Assembly (NCBI GenBank): GCA_030620115.1
Contig: JAUXFG010000102.1
Span: 1 to 13,666, forward strand
Reading direction: 5' to 3'
Source: Candidatus Fermentibacterota bacterium
Lineage (GTDB): Bacteria > JAFGKV01
Length of the DNA: 13,666 nucleotides
The notes beneath the pieces are model-generated. The model saw only the letters and a program-made list of their open reading frames with translations, had not been told where the DNA came from and ran no database searches. The position numbers and the translations under genes were made by a program. Shown one piece after another: positions 1 to 6,399 of the stretch (positions are counted from its first letter, which is position 1; each line of letters opens with the position of its first letter).

Positions 1-797
1 AAAGCGGGAAGAGAACCTTCGCGGAGAAGCAGGTTCTCGAAGGCAAGCTCACGAGGATCCTCTACGTGGCGCCGGAAGGCCGTTCGAGCCTCGAGGTATT
101 TCGTAACTATGAGCTCGCCCTGAACAACGCCGGATTCGAAAGCATGTTCACCTGTTCACGAAAGGAATGTGGCAGGTTCTTTGCATCGACTATCTATCAG
201 CAGAAGCTCAGCAACCGCGGTCAGATGAGCGAAATGGTCTTCGTGTCTCCGGAAGATCAGCGTTTCTTGGCTGCCAAATTGCCCCGTGCGGAAGGTGATA
301 TAGTCGTGTCGCTCTATGTTGCTGTCAATGGATTCACCAACTTCAAGGAAACGTACAATCACGCAATCGCGCTTCTCGAAATCATTGAGATGCAGCCCCT
401 CGAGACCGGGAAGGTAACGGTGACTGCTGATGTCATGGCGAGAGATATCGACAGTAAGGGACACATCTCTCTCTACGGAATCTACTTCGATACGGCTAAA
501 TCGGAGATCAAGCCAGGGTCTGAGGAAATGCTCCAGGAAATCGCGGAACTGCTTCAGCAAGATACTGAGCTCGATGTATTCATTGTCGGCCACACCGACA
601 ATGTGGGAAGCCTCGAATACAATTTGGACCTCTCACAGCGACGGGCAGATGCGGTGATTGGCGCGTTAGTGGAACAGTATGGTATAGAGCCCAGCCGCCT
701 GATTGCCAAAGGGGTGGGGCCCCTGGCGCCCCTTTCCTCAAACGCGACCGAGGAGGGCCGGAGCACAAACCGGCGCGTCACGCTCGTCAGACAGTAG
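1..797 (+). CDS. OmpA-family outer-membrane/peptidoglycan-associated protein, 5' partial
   Basis: The frame (codons from base 3) is open to the left edge, so the GTG at 66 is an internal Val and the gene starts outside the window; 264 codons are visible. The first ~110 residues, with 'EGKLTRI-YVAPEGRSSLEVFRNYE-AL--AGF' spread over bases 40-140, resemble the DUF4892-like region that precedes an OmpA domain in several proteobacterial and FCB proteins (family recall, not searched). The last ~105 residues are a clear OmpA C-terminal domain: 'YFDTAKSEIKPGS', 'GHTDNVGS-EYN', 'LSQRRADAV', 'GIEPSRL-AKGVG' and 'EEGRSTNRRVTLV'. In this family the HTD aspartate and NRR arginine bind the diaminopimelate of peptidoglycan. 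The expected role is tethering the outer membrane to the cell wall from the periplasm. TAG stop at 795-797, followed 12 bases later by a hairpin. Confidence 0.93.
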   Translation, partial: SGKRTFAEKQVLEGKLTRILYVAPEGRSSLEVFRNYELALNNAGFESMFTCSRKECGRFFASTIYQQKLSNRGQMSEMVFVSPEDQRFLAAKLPRAEGDIVVSLYVAVNGFTNFKETYNHAIALLEIIEMQPLETGKVTVTADVMARDIDSKGHISLYGIYFDTAKSEIKPGSEEMLQEIAELLQQDTELDVFIVGHTDNVGSLEYNLDLSQRRADAVIGALVEQYGIEPSRLIAKGVGPLAPLSSNATEEGRSTNRRVTLVRQ

Positions 798-809
798 ACG
801 CCGTACGAG

Positions 810-845
810 TCTACCCGGCACTCATCGCGCTGAGTGTTGGGTAGA
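810..845. terminator. Bidirectional hairpin terminator between convergent genes
   Basis: Bases 810-823 (TCTACCCGGCACTC) pair with 832-845 (GAGTGTTGGGTAGA) to give a 14-bp stem containing two G-U wobbles and an 8-base loop. It lies between the OmpA stop (797) and the stop of the minus-strand gene (905), where a shared terminator is expected. There is no long T tract on either side, so Rho-independent efficiency is uncertain. Confidence 0.6.
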
Positions 846-904
846 TCGCATTGTCTTGTATTCGATCTCGTTGCGATACTCGGTCCGACCTTTTGACGCG
901 GGAA

Positions 905-1927
905 TTATCTCACAAGAACCAGCCTTCTGACAAACGATTGCCCCAATGCCGTACCCTGCACCAGATAGATGCCTTGGGCGGCCCAATAGCCCTGGTTGGT
1001 GTTGCCATCCCACGTGAACCCGTGCTGCCCGGCGCTCATCATGGCCTGGTGGAGATTCGCCACCAATTGCCCTCCCAGGCTATAGATATCCAACCGGAGC
1101 TCACCGGCACGGTTCAGCGTGACGGGAATGGTGGTGGAGCATCGAAAGGGGTTGGGGAAACTTGGTTCGATAAGGAAGGCCGCAGGCTTCATCTCGGTCA
1201 TTGGTGATGCGACCTGAGGATCGTAGTACTCGTCGGTGACGAAGATGTCGTCGCAATACACTGCATCATCCCGTACGAAATTGAACACATATATGCCAAA
1301 CTTCCCTTGCGAGAGGGGTATCAGCGCGTCATCCTCATAGGGGCAGCCCGGCAGCTCCTCGAAATCCCAATAGCACCAAAACTGGTTCCCTTCGAGACGT
1401 AGACCCATGTGATGCCAGCTCGCCTCAAGAGGAACGCCGCCCGGGATCTCACCCGCAAAGAAATCGTGTATCACCACCGATCCGCCGTCATATTTGCGCA
1501 GACGCAGCTTTGGCCCATCCTCGGCTAAGGTGTTGAAATCAGCTACAAACTGATAGTAGCTATACCCGGGCTCATTGGAAAAACGCGCAACAAGCCCTTT
1601 GTATTCGGCTCGTGCCGCGTCTCCCCAGTCGGGAGTCACATAGATCCATCCCTGAACCATATAGTCGGTCATGTCTTCCATGCCCGCCACCGCGGTGCCA
1701 ACCATACCACCGGAGAGCATGTTCTCCACGAATCCCACTGTGCCGTCACCAGAAGGGTTCCCCGCCATGAAGTCCACTTGCATGGAATCGCCGACACCCA
1801 TGGAATCCGCCCATCCTGGTTCCCAGTCGATCTCCGCCACCCCATTGGTGAAATGCTCTTCGAAAAGAATGGTTTGGGCATGGAGTGCCCCGGAAAAGAG
1901 CAACAAAATCGGAAAGAGCTTGTACAT
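905..1927 (-). CDS. Secreted protein with jelly-roll-like body and FlgD/T9SS-type C-terminal domain
   Basis: 340 residues. The start is supported by an AAGGAGA Shine-Dalgarno (1935-1941) seven bases before the ATG. Residues 1-17 are a signal peptide (K3, hydrophobic core, A-L-H-A-Q cleavage region). Residues ~20-235 are rich in aromatic/beta patterns ('FEEHFTNG', 'YSYYQFVADF', 'WHHMGLRLEG', 'FGIYVFNFV') resembling the concanavalin-like jelly-roll fold of LamG/DUF1080-type proteins; that is a pattern match only, and no catalytic residues can be assigned. Residues ~252-340 form the FlgD-Ig-like C-terminal domain: 'FPNPFRCSTTIPV', 'LDIYSLGGQLV', 'AGQHGFTWDG', 'GIYLVQ' and final 'RRLVLVR'. Such domains often direct secretion or surface attachment in FCB bacteria. 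It is likely extracellular or surface-bound, perhaps glycan-binding. The shared C-terminal domain links it to the upstream protease. Confidence 0.85.
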   Translation of the reverse strand: MYKLFPILLLFSGALHAQTILFEEHFTNGVAEIDWEPGWADSMGVGDSMQVDFMAGNPSGDGTVGFVENMLSGGMVGTAVAGMEDMTDYMVQGWIYVTPDWGDAARAEYKGLVARFSNEPGYSYYQFVADFNTLAEDGPKLRLRKYDGGSVVIHDFFAGEIPGGVPLEASWHHMGLRLEGNQFWCYWDFEELPGCPYEDDALIPLSQGKFGIYVFNFVRDDAVYCDDIFVTDEYYDPQVASPMTEMKPAAFLIEPSFPNPFRCSTTIPVTLNRAGELRLDIYSLGGQLVANLHQAMMSAGQHGFTWDGNTNQGYWAAQGIYLVQGTALGQSFVRRLVLVR

Positions 1928-2020
1928 GATGTTTTCTCCTTGTGTGATTGGGGCTCGACACGGAGACTAATTAACGGTCTGGTTGTCGGGCAGTCTCTCA
2001 TTCCGGCACTCCCCCCGCCC

Positions 2021-2120
2021 AGATTCTTCGGTCGCTTCGCTTCCTCAGAATGACACGTAGTCCACATACTTCTGCACACTACCACTGTCATTCTGAGCGA
2101 CCCACGGGAGCGAAGAATCT
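2021..2120. repeat. Inverted pair of 35-base 'GTCATTCTGAG...GAAGAATCT' repeats
   Basis: The copy at 2086-2120 reads forward and the copy at 2021-2055 reads reverse. On their own strands both begin TGTCATTCTGAG and end CGAAGAATCT, with different 13-base centres; 30 bases separate them. Together they form a ~100-base structure able to fold as one long hairpin, as in MITE- or REP-like elements. Similar repeats are, from recall, frequent in intergenic DNA of many uncultured bacteria. It lies 3' of the protease gene and 5' of the jelly-roll gene. Confidence 0.8.
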
Positions 2121-2143
2121 CTCCAACATCCTTCCTCCGTCAT

Positions 2144-2206
2144 CTGAACGCTGAACGCTGAACGCTTCCTTCTCCCCCAATGCCCCATTCCCCCATTCCC
2201 CCATTC
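2144..2206. repeat. Two short tandem arrays: CTGAACG x3 and CCCCATTC x3
   Basis: Three exact 7-base units run 2144-2164 and three exact 8-base units run 2183-2206, in non-coding DNA. The first unit reappears as its reverse complement CGTTCAG near 6241. Confidence 0.85.
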
Positions 2207-2237
2207 CGGCAGATTCCCAGATTCCAGATCTCCTCCG

Positions 2238-4868
2238 CTACTTCAGATACAAGAATCGAGCGGAGATCTCATCTGGATCAGAGCATACACGAACAAGATA
2301 GCTCCCGCTGGGGATCTCCGGGCCGGGGCTCCATCTGATTTCGTAGATTCCTGGTTCCCGCATCTCCCTGCTTCGGCCTAGGATTTTTTCCCCTCGCATA
2401 TTGTACACACTCCACGTCACCAAGCCAGATCTTGCCAATTGAATCCTAAGCCGCACCATGTGATTGAACGGATTTGGATGGATTGACTCCAGCCGAAGCC
2501 CCGGGAAACAGGGTAGAGACGATTCGGCAATGGTGCTGGTGAAAAATTCGACCACCTTCGCCATCATGTCAGAGCGGGACACTGATTGTGGGGGCTCACC
2601 GTTGATGGCTTCGAATCCAAAGCTCAACACCACCAGCTTGTATTCGGCATCCACGGAATATGCGGCCAGAAGATCCGGGTTCGAGGAATCGAACAAGACT
2701 TCGGGAATCGCATCGCCGGATATGGATAGCCCGTCCACATGGGTCTGATTGCCCGCACCGCCTGAGCCGAAGATGTAAATCGATCCGGATAGTCCGAGGT
2801 TGCCGGAATCTACGCCCTCCAGCACATAGTCCGTCACCTGGGAATCCGCCACGGTGCAAGAAAGATACTCAGCCGCGAAATCCGGGATCAGGGCCGTGAA
2901 AGTGGAAAGAAGGTTTTGACCACTCAAGAAAAGCCCCTTGCCGTCATCCAGGAACTGCCCCAAGGCGGCTCCATCAGCCTCGGCCACTCCGCCGGTCGAA
3001 CGTTCACCGGTGAACCAAATTATCTTCTCATACTGGTTCAGGATTTCAGAGGGAGATCCGCCTTGGCTGATACGCCATGTATCATAGGGTATACCCCGGG
3101 TTTCCAGCTCAGTGGAATAGTAGGATGTCCGATCAGGCGCATCATCCTGGTCCGCATTCACAATCAGCCAATCCGCGTGGCCGACATGGAAGGTCAGCTC
3201 TCTGGTCAATGTGTACCCCGTGGCATCCGAAATATGGAGCATTAGCTTTATGGAACTGCTCCCAGAACCAGGGCCGATCTCAAACGAGAGGGGATCAGCC
3301 ATGTTATCGGGGCATTCTCCGTACTGCACCGGTCCCAGGTCGGAGAATCCATCCGTCACGGATACCAGAGAATCATCAGAGGAGAGCGAAAGATGCACAT
3401 ATTCAAGGTCCTGAAAGGAGTTGCATACCTGCACGAGGAGATCCACTTCCTCTCCGAAATCCGGTCGCCCATTCTGGTTGCCGTTGGAATCATCGATGGC
3501 AAATGAGTCAACGCGCACGACGATGTCCAATGCCTTGAACATGTTGAGGTGGCGCCCGCCCAATTCGGGCGGGAAGCTGCTCAGTGTATCACAACGCGCC
3601 TTCAGGTGCTCTTCGACTTGCTGCGAAGTCCACTCTGGTCGCAATGACTTGACGAGCCCGCACACTCCCGCGGCGATGGGAGTCGCCATGGAAGTCCCTT
3701 CCATGTTGCCATAGGCTCCTGAAACCGTGGTGGAATAGATCTGTACCCCAGGCGCTGCCACGTCTACCCAGGTTCCATAGTTGCTGAAATCGGCTCGGTT
3801 CCGGTACTGATCCGTGGCGGCAACAGCAATCACATTGTCATAGTGCGCGGGGTAGCTGAATTCCTGACAGTTGTCATTTCCCGCCGCAGCCACAAGCACC
3901 ACGCCCAGATCGGCGGCGTAATTCACGGCGGACTGTTCCGTATTGGAGAAGAACTCTCCTCCATAGCTCATGGAAATGACCGTGGCTCCATGATTTGCCG
4001 CATATAGGATTCCTTCGACTGAATAGCCGACATATCCTTGGCCATCCTGAGCCCTATATCCTACTCTCACCGGAAGGATCTGCGTGCGCCAGCCAACACC
4101 GGCTATGCCCTCTGCATTATCTGTGACTGCCGACGCATCGCCGGCACAATGAGTTCCATGACCGTCGAAATCCATGGGGTCATTGTCCGGTGGCGCCCCG
4201 TCCTCACCGGGAAACAACTGGCTCGGCGGGAGGGCGACAAAATCCCACCCAAGCACATTGTCTACATACTGATCGCCGTCAGCATCAAGACTGTCCAGAT
4301 CCCCAGGATCAAAAACACCGTTCTGGTTCACGTCTTCCGCGGCATTGACGGCAAGACAGGATTGAAGATCCGGATGATGCCAATTGATTCCGGTGTCGAG
4401 AATCGCAATGACTACTGACGTATCTCCTGGAGTGATGCCCCACCCGGTGAAGGCTTCTATGTCTTCCAGAAACCACTGGGCGGACAGGAGGGGATCGTTG
4501 GGATAGATCTGGATTTTGGCGGCACGCCGCAGATAGCGGGGCTCGACATAGTCAAACCAGTCTCCCCCTTGCAGAGTTCGGATGGCCTCAAATACATCGA
4601 TGCTTTCAGGAAAAACGAGCAGATACACGCGGTTCAACTCGGAATCGGGATAGCGTTCGATACGGGGAAAGGGGCGGAAAATCGATTCACACTGGTACTG
4701 CTCGAGTATCTCGCGCACAGGCCCGCGGGCGGAGTACCGCCCCTCAGTATCGAGACAGAAAACCTCCCGGGGAATTCGTTCCCGGACAAAGACCTCGCCG
4801 GGCATGACCGCCGGCTCGCAAAGCACGGATTGAATGCAGAGCAGCAAGAAGACGAAAGGAGTTGCCAT
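2238..4868 (-). CDS. Secreted subtilisin-like serine protease (S8) with C-terminal FlgD/T9SS-type domain
   Basis: 876 residues from the ATG at 4868, chosen because GGAG (4875-4878) sits six bases upstream; the in-frame GTG at 4880 overlaps that site and would add four residues. A signal peptide covers residues 1-~18. The S8 catalytic triad is complete: Asp158 in 'AILDTGINWHHPDL', His237 in 'GHGTHCAG', Ser393 in 'GTSMATP', plus oxyanion Asn331 in 'AAAGNDN'. The Asp-His interval is unusually long (~79 residues) and contains acidic EF-hand/dockerin-like loops ('DVNQNGVFDPGD', 'DADGDQYVDN') that probably bind calcium. Residues ~565-775 form a separate domain ('WLIVNADQDD', 'IIWFTGE', 'GKGLFLSGQN') with a GATase-like look. 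Residues ~790-876 are the 'HPNPFN' sorting-type domain. Residues 20-110 may be a propeptide. It likely acts outside the cell on proteins or peptides. Confidence 0.95.
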   Translation of the reverse strand: MATPFVFLLLCIQSVLCEPAVMPGEVFVRERIPREVFCLDTEGRYSARGPVREILEQYQCESIFRPFPRIERYPDSELNRVYLLVFPESIDVFEAIRTLQGGDWFDYVEPRYLRRAAKIQIYPNDPLLSAQWFLEDIEAFTGWGITPGDTSVVIAILDTGINWHHPDLQSCLAVNAAEDVNQNGVFDPGDLDSLDADGDQYVDNVLGWDFVALPPSQLFPGEDGAPPDNDPMDFDGHGTHCAGDASAVTDNAEGIAGVGWRTQILPVRVGYRAQDGQGYVGYSVEGILYAANHGATVISMSYGGEFFSNTEQSAVNYAADLGVVLVAAAGNDNCQEFSYPAHYDNVIAVAATDQYRNRADFSNYGTWVDVAAPGVQIYSTTVSGAYGNMEGTSMATPIAAGVCGLVKSLRPEWTSQQVEEHLKARCDTLSSFPPELGGRHLNMFKALDIVVRVDSFAIDDSNGNQNGRPDFGEEVDLLVQVCNSFQDLEYVHLSLSSDDSLVSVTDGFSDLGPVQYGECPDNMADPLSFEIGPGSGSSSIKLMLHISDATGYTLTRELTFHVGHADWLIVNADQDDAPDRTSYYSTELETRGIPYDTWRISQGGSPSEILNQYEKIIWFTGERSTGGVAEADGAALGQFLDDGKGLFLSGQNLLSTFTALIPDFAAEYLSCTVADSQVTDYVLEGVDSGNLGLSGSIYIFGSGGAGNQTHVDGLSISGDAIPEVLFDSSNPDLLAAYSVDAEYKLVVLSFGFEAINGEPPQSVSRSDMMAKVVEFFTSTIAESSLPCFPGLRLESIHPNPFNHMVRLRIQLARSGLVTWSVYNMRGEKILGRSREMREPGIYEIRWSPGPEIPSGSYLVRVCSDPDEISARFLYLK

Positions 4869-4913
4869 GGTTGACTCCACTATTTTAAGTGCGGGCTAGA
4901 GGCCTGCGGCATG

Positions 4914-4932
4914 AAGGTGTACGTTACACCTT
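4914..4932. promoter_or_regulatory. Perfect palindrome, candidate operator upstream of the protease
   Basis: AAGGTGTA-CGT-TACACCTT: an 8-bp perfect inverted repeat with a 3-base centre, ending 45 bases before the protease ATG on the minus strand. The size and symmetry fit a dimeric repressor operator. On the plus strand two further Ts follow, so it could instead be a weak terminator-like hairpin. No regulator gene is adjacent. Confidence 0.4.
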
Positions 4933-4996
4933 TTCAGCAGAAGTGCAAGAATGTCCACGATCTCTTCCAAATCCGGGTGTTTCAGGACAGACCGGG

Positions 4997-5070
4997 GTCA
5001 TCGCGAGCGATAGCGCGGCGATATCGATGGGTGGATGAGATTGCTTCGTCGCGGCTCTCCTCGCAATGAC
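4997..5070. repeat. Inverted pair of 'GTCATTGCGAG...GAAGCAATCTC' repeats
   Basis: The forward copy starts at 4997 (GTCATCGCGAGCGATAGCG); the reverse copy covers 5037-5070 and reads GTCATTGCGAGGAGAGCC then GCGACGAAGCAATCTC on the minus strand. The forward copy is the more degraded. The consensus resembles the 2021-2120 family (GTCATT, GAG, GAAG, AATCT in the same order), suggesting two subfamilies of one repeat. Confidence 0.7.
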
Positions 5071-5175
5071 TGAGGGTGGGGCCACGGTTCCGGGATCTCT
5101 CTATGGAATATTGTATTCCTATCTTGAGCTGTAGCGCGAGGCCGAGACTGTAAAACGAGAAAATGAAACCTCCCG

Positions 5176-5200
5176 AAAGCCGGTGAGAAATCCGGGTTAA
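5176..5200 (-). repeat. Single end of the TAACCCGGATTTCTCACC repeat family
   Basis: On the minus strand bases 5180-5197 read TAACCCGGATTTCTCACC, matching the ends of the element at 10296-10409 and the sequence at 13504-13521. It directly abuts the HAD gene's stop codon (5201-5203). No convincing second inverted end was found in 5071-5175, so this looks like a solo or decayed copy. Confidence 0.6.
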
Positions 5201-5671
5201 CTACGAGCGCAACGTAGCAATCAGGCGAAGAGGATGTGACAGCAGCTCCAGGGCGGATGTGATGCTTGCGCACACGATGTCGGCCGCCATCAGCGTTTCC
5301 ATGGCCGCTCCCTCCTCTTGAATCACGGCGATTCCCAGCGATGCGCCCCGAAGCATGAGCCGATCATTTCTCCCGTTTCCAATGCATACCACACTCGCTG
5401 GACCAAGGCGCTGCACATAGGCAAGCTTCGCTGTTGCCTGATCCTCGGCCGAAAGAATCTCGAGCGTGCAGGGCAGGTCCCTGAGAACGGAGCGAGCCTT
5501 GCCAAATGTGTCTGCAGTCAGCACATGGATGCGAAGCTCCCCCGCGAGGTCCTCCAGTCGTTCCCTCACCCCTGGAAGGAGAGCCCCGTCTCGCGCCATG
5601 GTGCCGTTGAAGTCCAATACAAGATGCGCAAGCTCGAGCGTCTTGTACCCAGGGATCGTGATGCGGATCAT
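5201..5671 (-). CDS. HAD-family phosphatase-like protein (soluble P-type-ATPase-like, COG4087 type)
   Basis: 156 residues, the usual length for this small, capless HAD group. HAD motif I is 'LVLDFNGTMA' with nucleophile Asp20; the second Asp is replaced by Asn22, which is typical of P-type ATPase-like and COG4087 proteins rather than classical phosphatases. Motif II is Thr52 in 'HVLTADTFG', the motif III Lys is probably Lys82, and motif IV is 'IGNGRNDRLML' (Asp103). It is cytoplasmic; the substrate is unknown. The ATG at 5671 has no strong SD but gives the expected N-terminus ('MIRITIPGYKTLELAHLVLDFNGT' type) close to motif I. It lies 39 bases after the nfu-type gene on the same strand, suggesting co-transcription. 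The stop codon abuts a dispersed repeat. Confidence 0.9.
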   Translation of the reverse strand: MIRITIPGYKTLELAHLVLDFNGTMARDGALLPGVRERLEDLAGELRIHVLTADTFGKARSVLRDLPCTLEILSAEDQATAKLAYVQRLGPASVVCIGNGRNDRLMLRGASLGIAVIQEEGAAMETLMAADIVCASITSALELLSHPLRLIATLRS

Positions 5672-5710
5672 GAAGGAAGTCTCAATGCCCCCGAGAGATG
5701 AGCACGAAAC

Positions 5711-5932
5711 CTAAAGAACCGATTCTACTGATTCGATTTCAGGTATCTCTTCCTTGATGAGCTTCTCGATACCATTCTTCAGCGTCATCTGAGACATGGG
5801 ACACCCGGCGCATGCTCCCTGGAGCCTTACCTGCACCACATTGTCAATCACATCCACCAGCTCCACATCTCCCCCGTCGGCCTGCAATGCGGGCCTGAGT
5901 CGATCAATGACTGCTTGGACTTTCTCTTTCAT
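5711..5932 (-). CDS. NifU-like C-terminal-domain protein (Nfu-type Fe-S cluster scaffold/carrier)
   Basis: 73 residues forming one stand-alone NifU C-terminal domain: 'RLRPALQADGGDVELVDV', then 'VRLQGACAGCPMSQMTLKNG' holding the CxxC pair Cys41/Cys44, then 'IEKLIKEEIPEI'. In this family two subunits hold a [4Fe-4S] cluster between their CxxC motifs and pass it to client enzymes in the cytoplasm. The ATG at 5932 begins the standard 'MKEKVQAVIDRLRP' N-terminus; GGGA (5940-5943) is a modest SD with seven bases spacing. It sits first in a probable two-gene unit with the HAD gene. No other isc/suf/nif genes are in the window. Confidence 0.95.
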   Translation of the reverse strand: MKEKVQAVIDRLRPALQADGGDVELVDVIDNVVQVRLQGACAGCPMSQMTLKNGIEKLIKEEIPEIESVESVL

Positions 5933-6003
5933 GCCTTTTTCCCTTCAATCCGTGATAGTAAATTCTCGATAAGTCTATACGGCATCAGAGAAATCCCCTC
6001 ACC

Positions 6004-6024
6004 GAGCCATAGGCTCTACGAGCC
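6004..6024 (-). repeat. Arm-spacer-arm palindromic repeat, copy 1
   Basis: On the minus strand: GGCTC-GTA-GAGCC-TAT-GGCTC. Three 5-base arms, each complementary to its neighbour, are spaced by GTA and TAT. The same spacers in the same order occur in the copy at 6273-6296, which lies in the opposite orientation. Confidence 0.6.
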
Positions 6025-6036
6025 GGTGGCCTGAAT

Positions 6037-6055
6037 CCCCCTTTGGCAAAGGGGG
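6037..6055. repeat. Perfect short hairpin CCCCCTTT-GGC-AAAGGGGG
   Basis: 8-bp perfect stem with a 3-base loop and no T tract on either strand, so it is not a canonical Rho-independent terminator. It lies about 105 bases upstream of the nfu-type start. From recall, similar CCCCCTTT/AAAGGGGG hairpins are common intergenic repeats. Confidence 0.55.
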
Positions 6056-6090
6056 AGGAGGTCGGATGCATGGACTTATTGAGAAGCTAC

Positions 6091-6243
6091 TCATGATGGT
6101 GCAGAGTAGCCTCGGCAAACAACGGAATACCCCTTGTCGAAGCAATGGGCATCGATGCGCTGGTACAGTTCTGCACTCGTGAGACACTCCTTTTGCAAGA
6201 AAGATGCCCATCTGACATCATGGTTTGCACAAATCGTAGGCGT
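6091..6243 (-). pseudogene. Possible 3' remnant of a gene, truncated at a repeat cluster
   Basis: A minus-strand frame is open for 50 codons ending in TGA (6091-6093). Its product is protein-like: 'CANHDVRW', 'KECLTSAELYQRIDAHC', 'FDKGYSVVCRGYS', with four Cys and two His. It has no ATG or GTG; the only candidate start is a TTG at 6198 without an SD. The upstream in-frame stop (6244-6246) lies inside the CGTTCAG-type tandem units, as if the 5' part had been replaced by repeat DNA. I do not recognise the family, and it may be chance. Confidence 0.25.
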
Positions 6244-6381
6244 TCAGGGGTTCAGCGTTCACCGTTCCCGCCGGACCGTAGGCCCTATGGGCCGTAGGCA
6301 GGGTTACCTTTCGAAGGCTACGAATCAATGGTTCGGATTTCCGGTGAACCCTGAATCTCTGAACCTTTGAACCCGTGAACG
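6241..6381. repeat. Inverted clusters of CGTTCAG/CTGAACC-type units bracketing a palindrome
   Basis: 6241-6269 holds CGTTCAG, GGGTTCAG, CGTTCAC and CGTTCCC. 6344-6381 holds the opposite orientation: GTGAACC, CTGAATCT, CTGAACCT, TTGAACCC, GTGAACG. Between them, at 6273-6296, lies GGACC-GTA-GGCCC-TAT-GGGCC-GTA. The first cluster's unit is the reverse complement of the CTGAACG array at 2144-2164. Confidence 0.65.
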
Positions 6382-6399
6382 GTTACCACAAATAAATTT

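Larger units (their letters stand above)
1928..2237. other. 310-base gap between two minus-strand secreted-protein genes, filled with repeats
   Basis: No credible gene. It holds an inverted pair of 35-base repeats (2021-2120), three tandem CTGAACG units (2144-2164) and three tandem CCCCATTC units (2183-2206), followed by repeated 'AGATTCC' motifs up to the protease stop codon. No clear terminator for the protease gene was found apart from the inverted pair, which could fold in the transcript. Confidence 0.8.
4869..5200. other. 332-base gap upstream of the protease gene: palindrome and repeats
   Basis: No gene seen. From the protease outward it contains the SD GGAG (4875-4878), a perfect 8-bp palindrome (4914-4932), an inverted pair of 'GTCATTGCGAG'-type repeats (4997-5070), and one end of the TAACCCGGATTTCTCACC repeat (5180-5197, minus strand) touching the HAD stop codon. 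The protease promoter must lie here or further upstream; no convincing -35/-10 pair was found. Confidence 0.7.
5933..6399. other. 467-base gap with dense palindromes, a gene-like remnant and short repeats
   Basis: The region separates the nucleotidase stop (6400) from the nfu-type start. In order it holds an arm-spacer-arm palindrome (6004-6024), a C5T3/A3G5 hairpin (6037-6055), an open minus-strand stretch resembling a gene tail (6091-6243), CGTTCAG-type tandem units (6241-6269), a second arm-spacer-arm palindrome (6273-6296) and inverted TGAAC-type units (6344-6381). No complete gene was recognised. Confidence 0.7.

Noticed and set aside
3-68. GTG at 66 as the start of the OmpA-family gene
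   Set aside because: The frame is open to the left edge and residues encoded before 66 ('EGKLTRILY') fit the family, so the gene enters from outside.
851-1207. Plus-strand frame of 118 codons
   Set aside because: It is antisense to the jelly-roll protein's C-terminal domain, which has clear motifs and a good start.
2144-2206. CRISPR array
   Set aside because: The units are only 7-8 bases, directly contiguous and without spacers; no cas genes are present.
4869-4960. Sigma-70 promoter for the protease (TTGCAC, 16 bases, TAACGT on the minus strand)
   Set aside because: Each hexamer matches consensus at only about three of six positions, which is not above chance for this composition.
6037-6055. 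Rho-independent terminator
   Set aside because: The hairpin is perfect but has no T tract in either direction and lies 345 bases past the nucleotidase stop.
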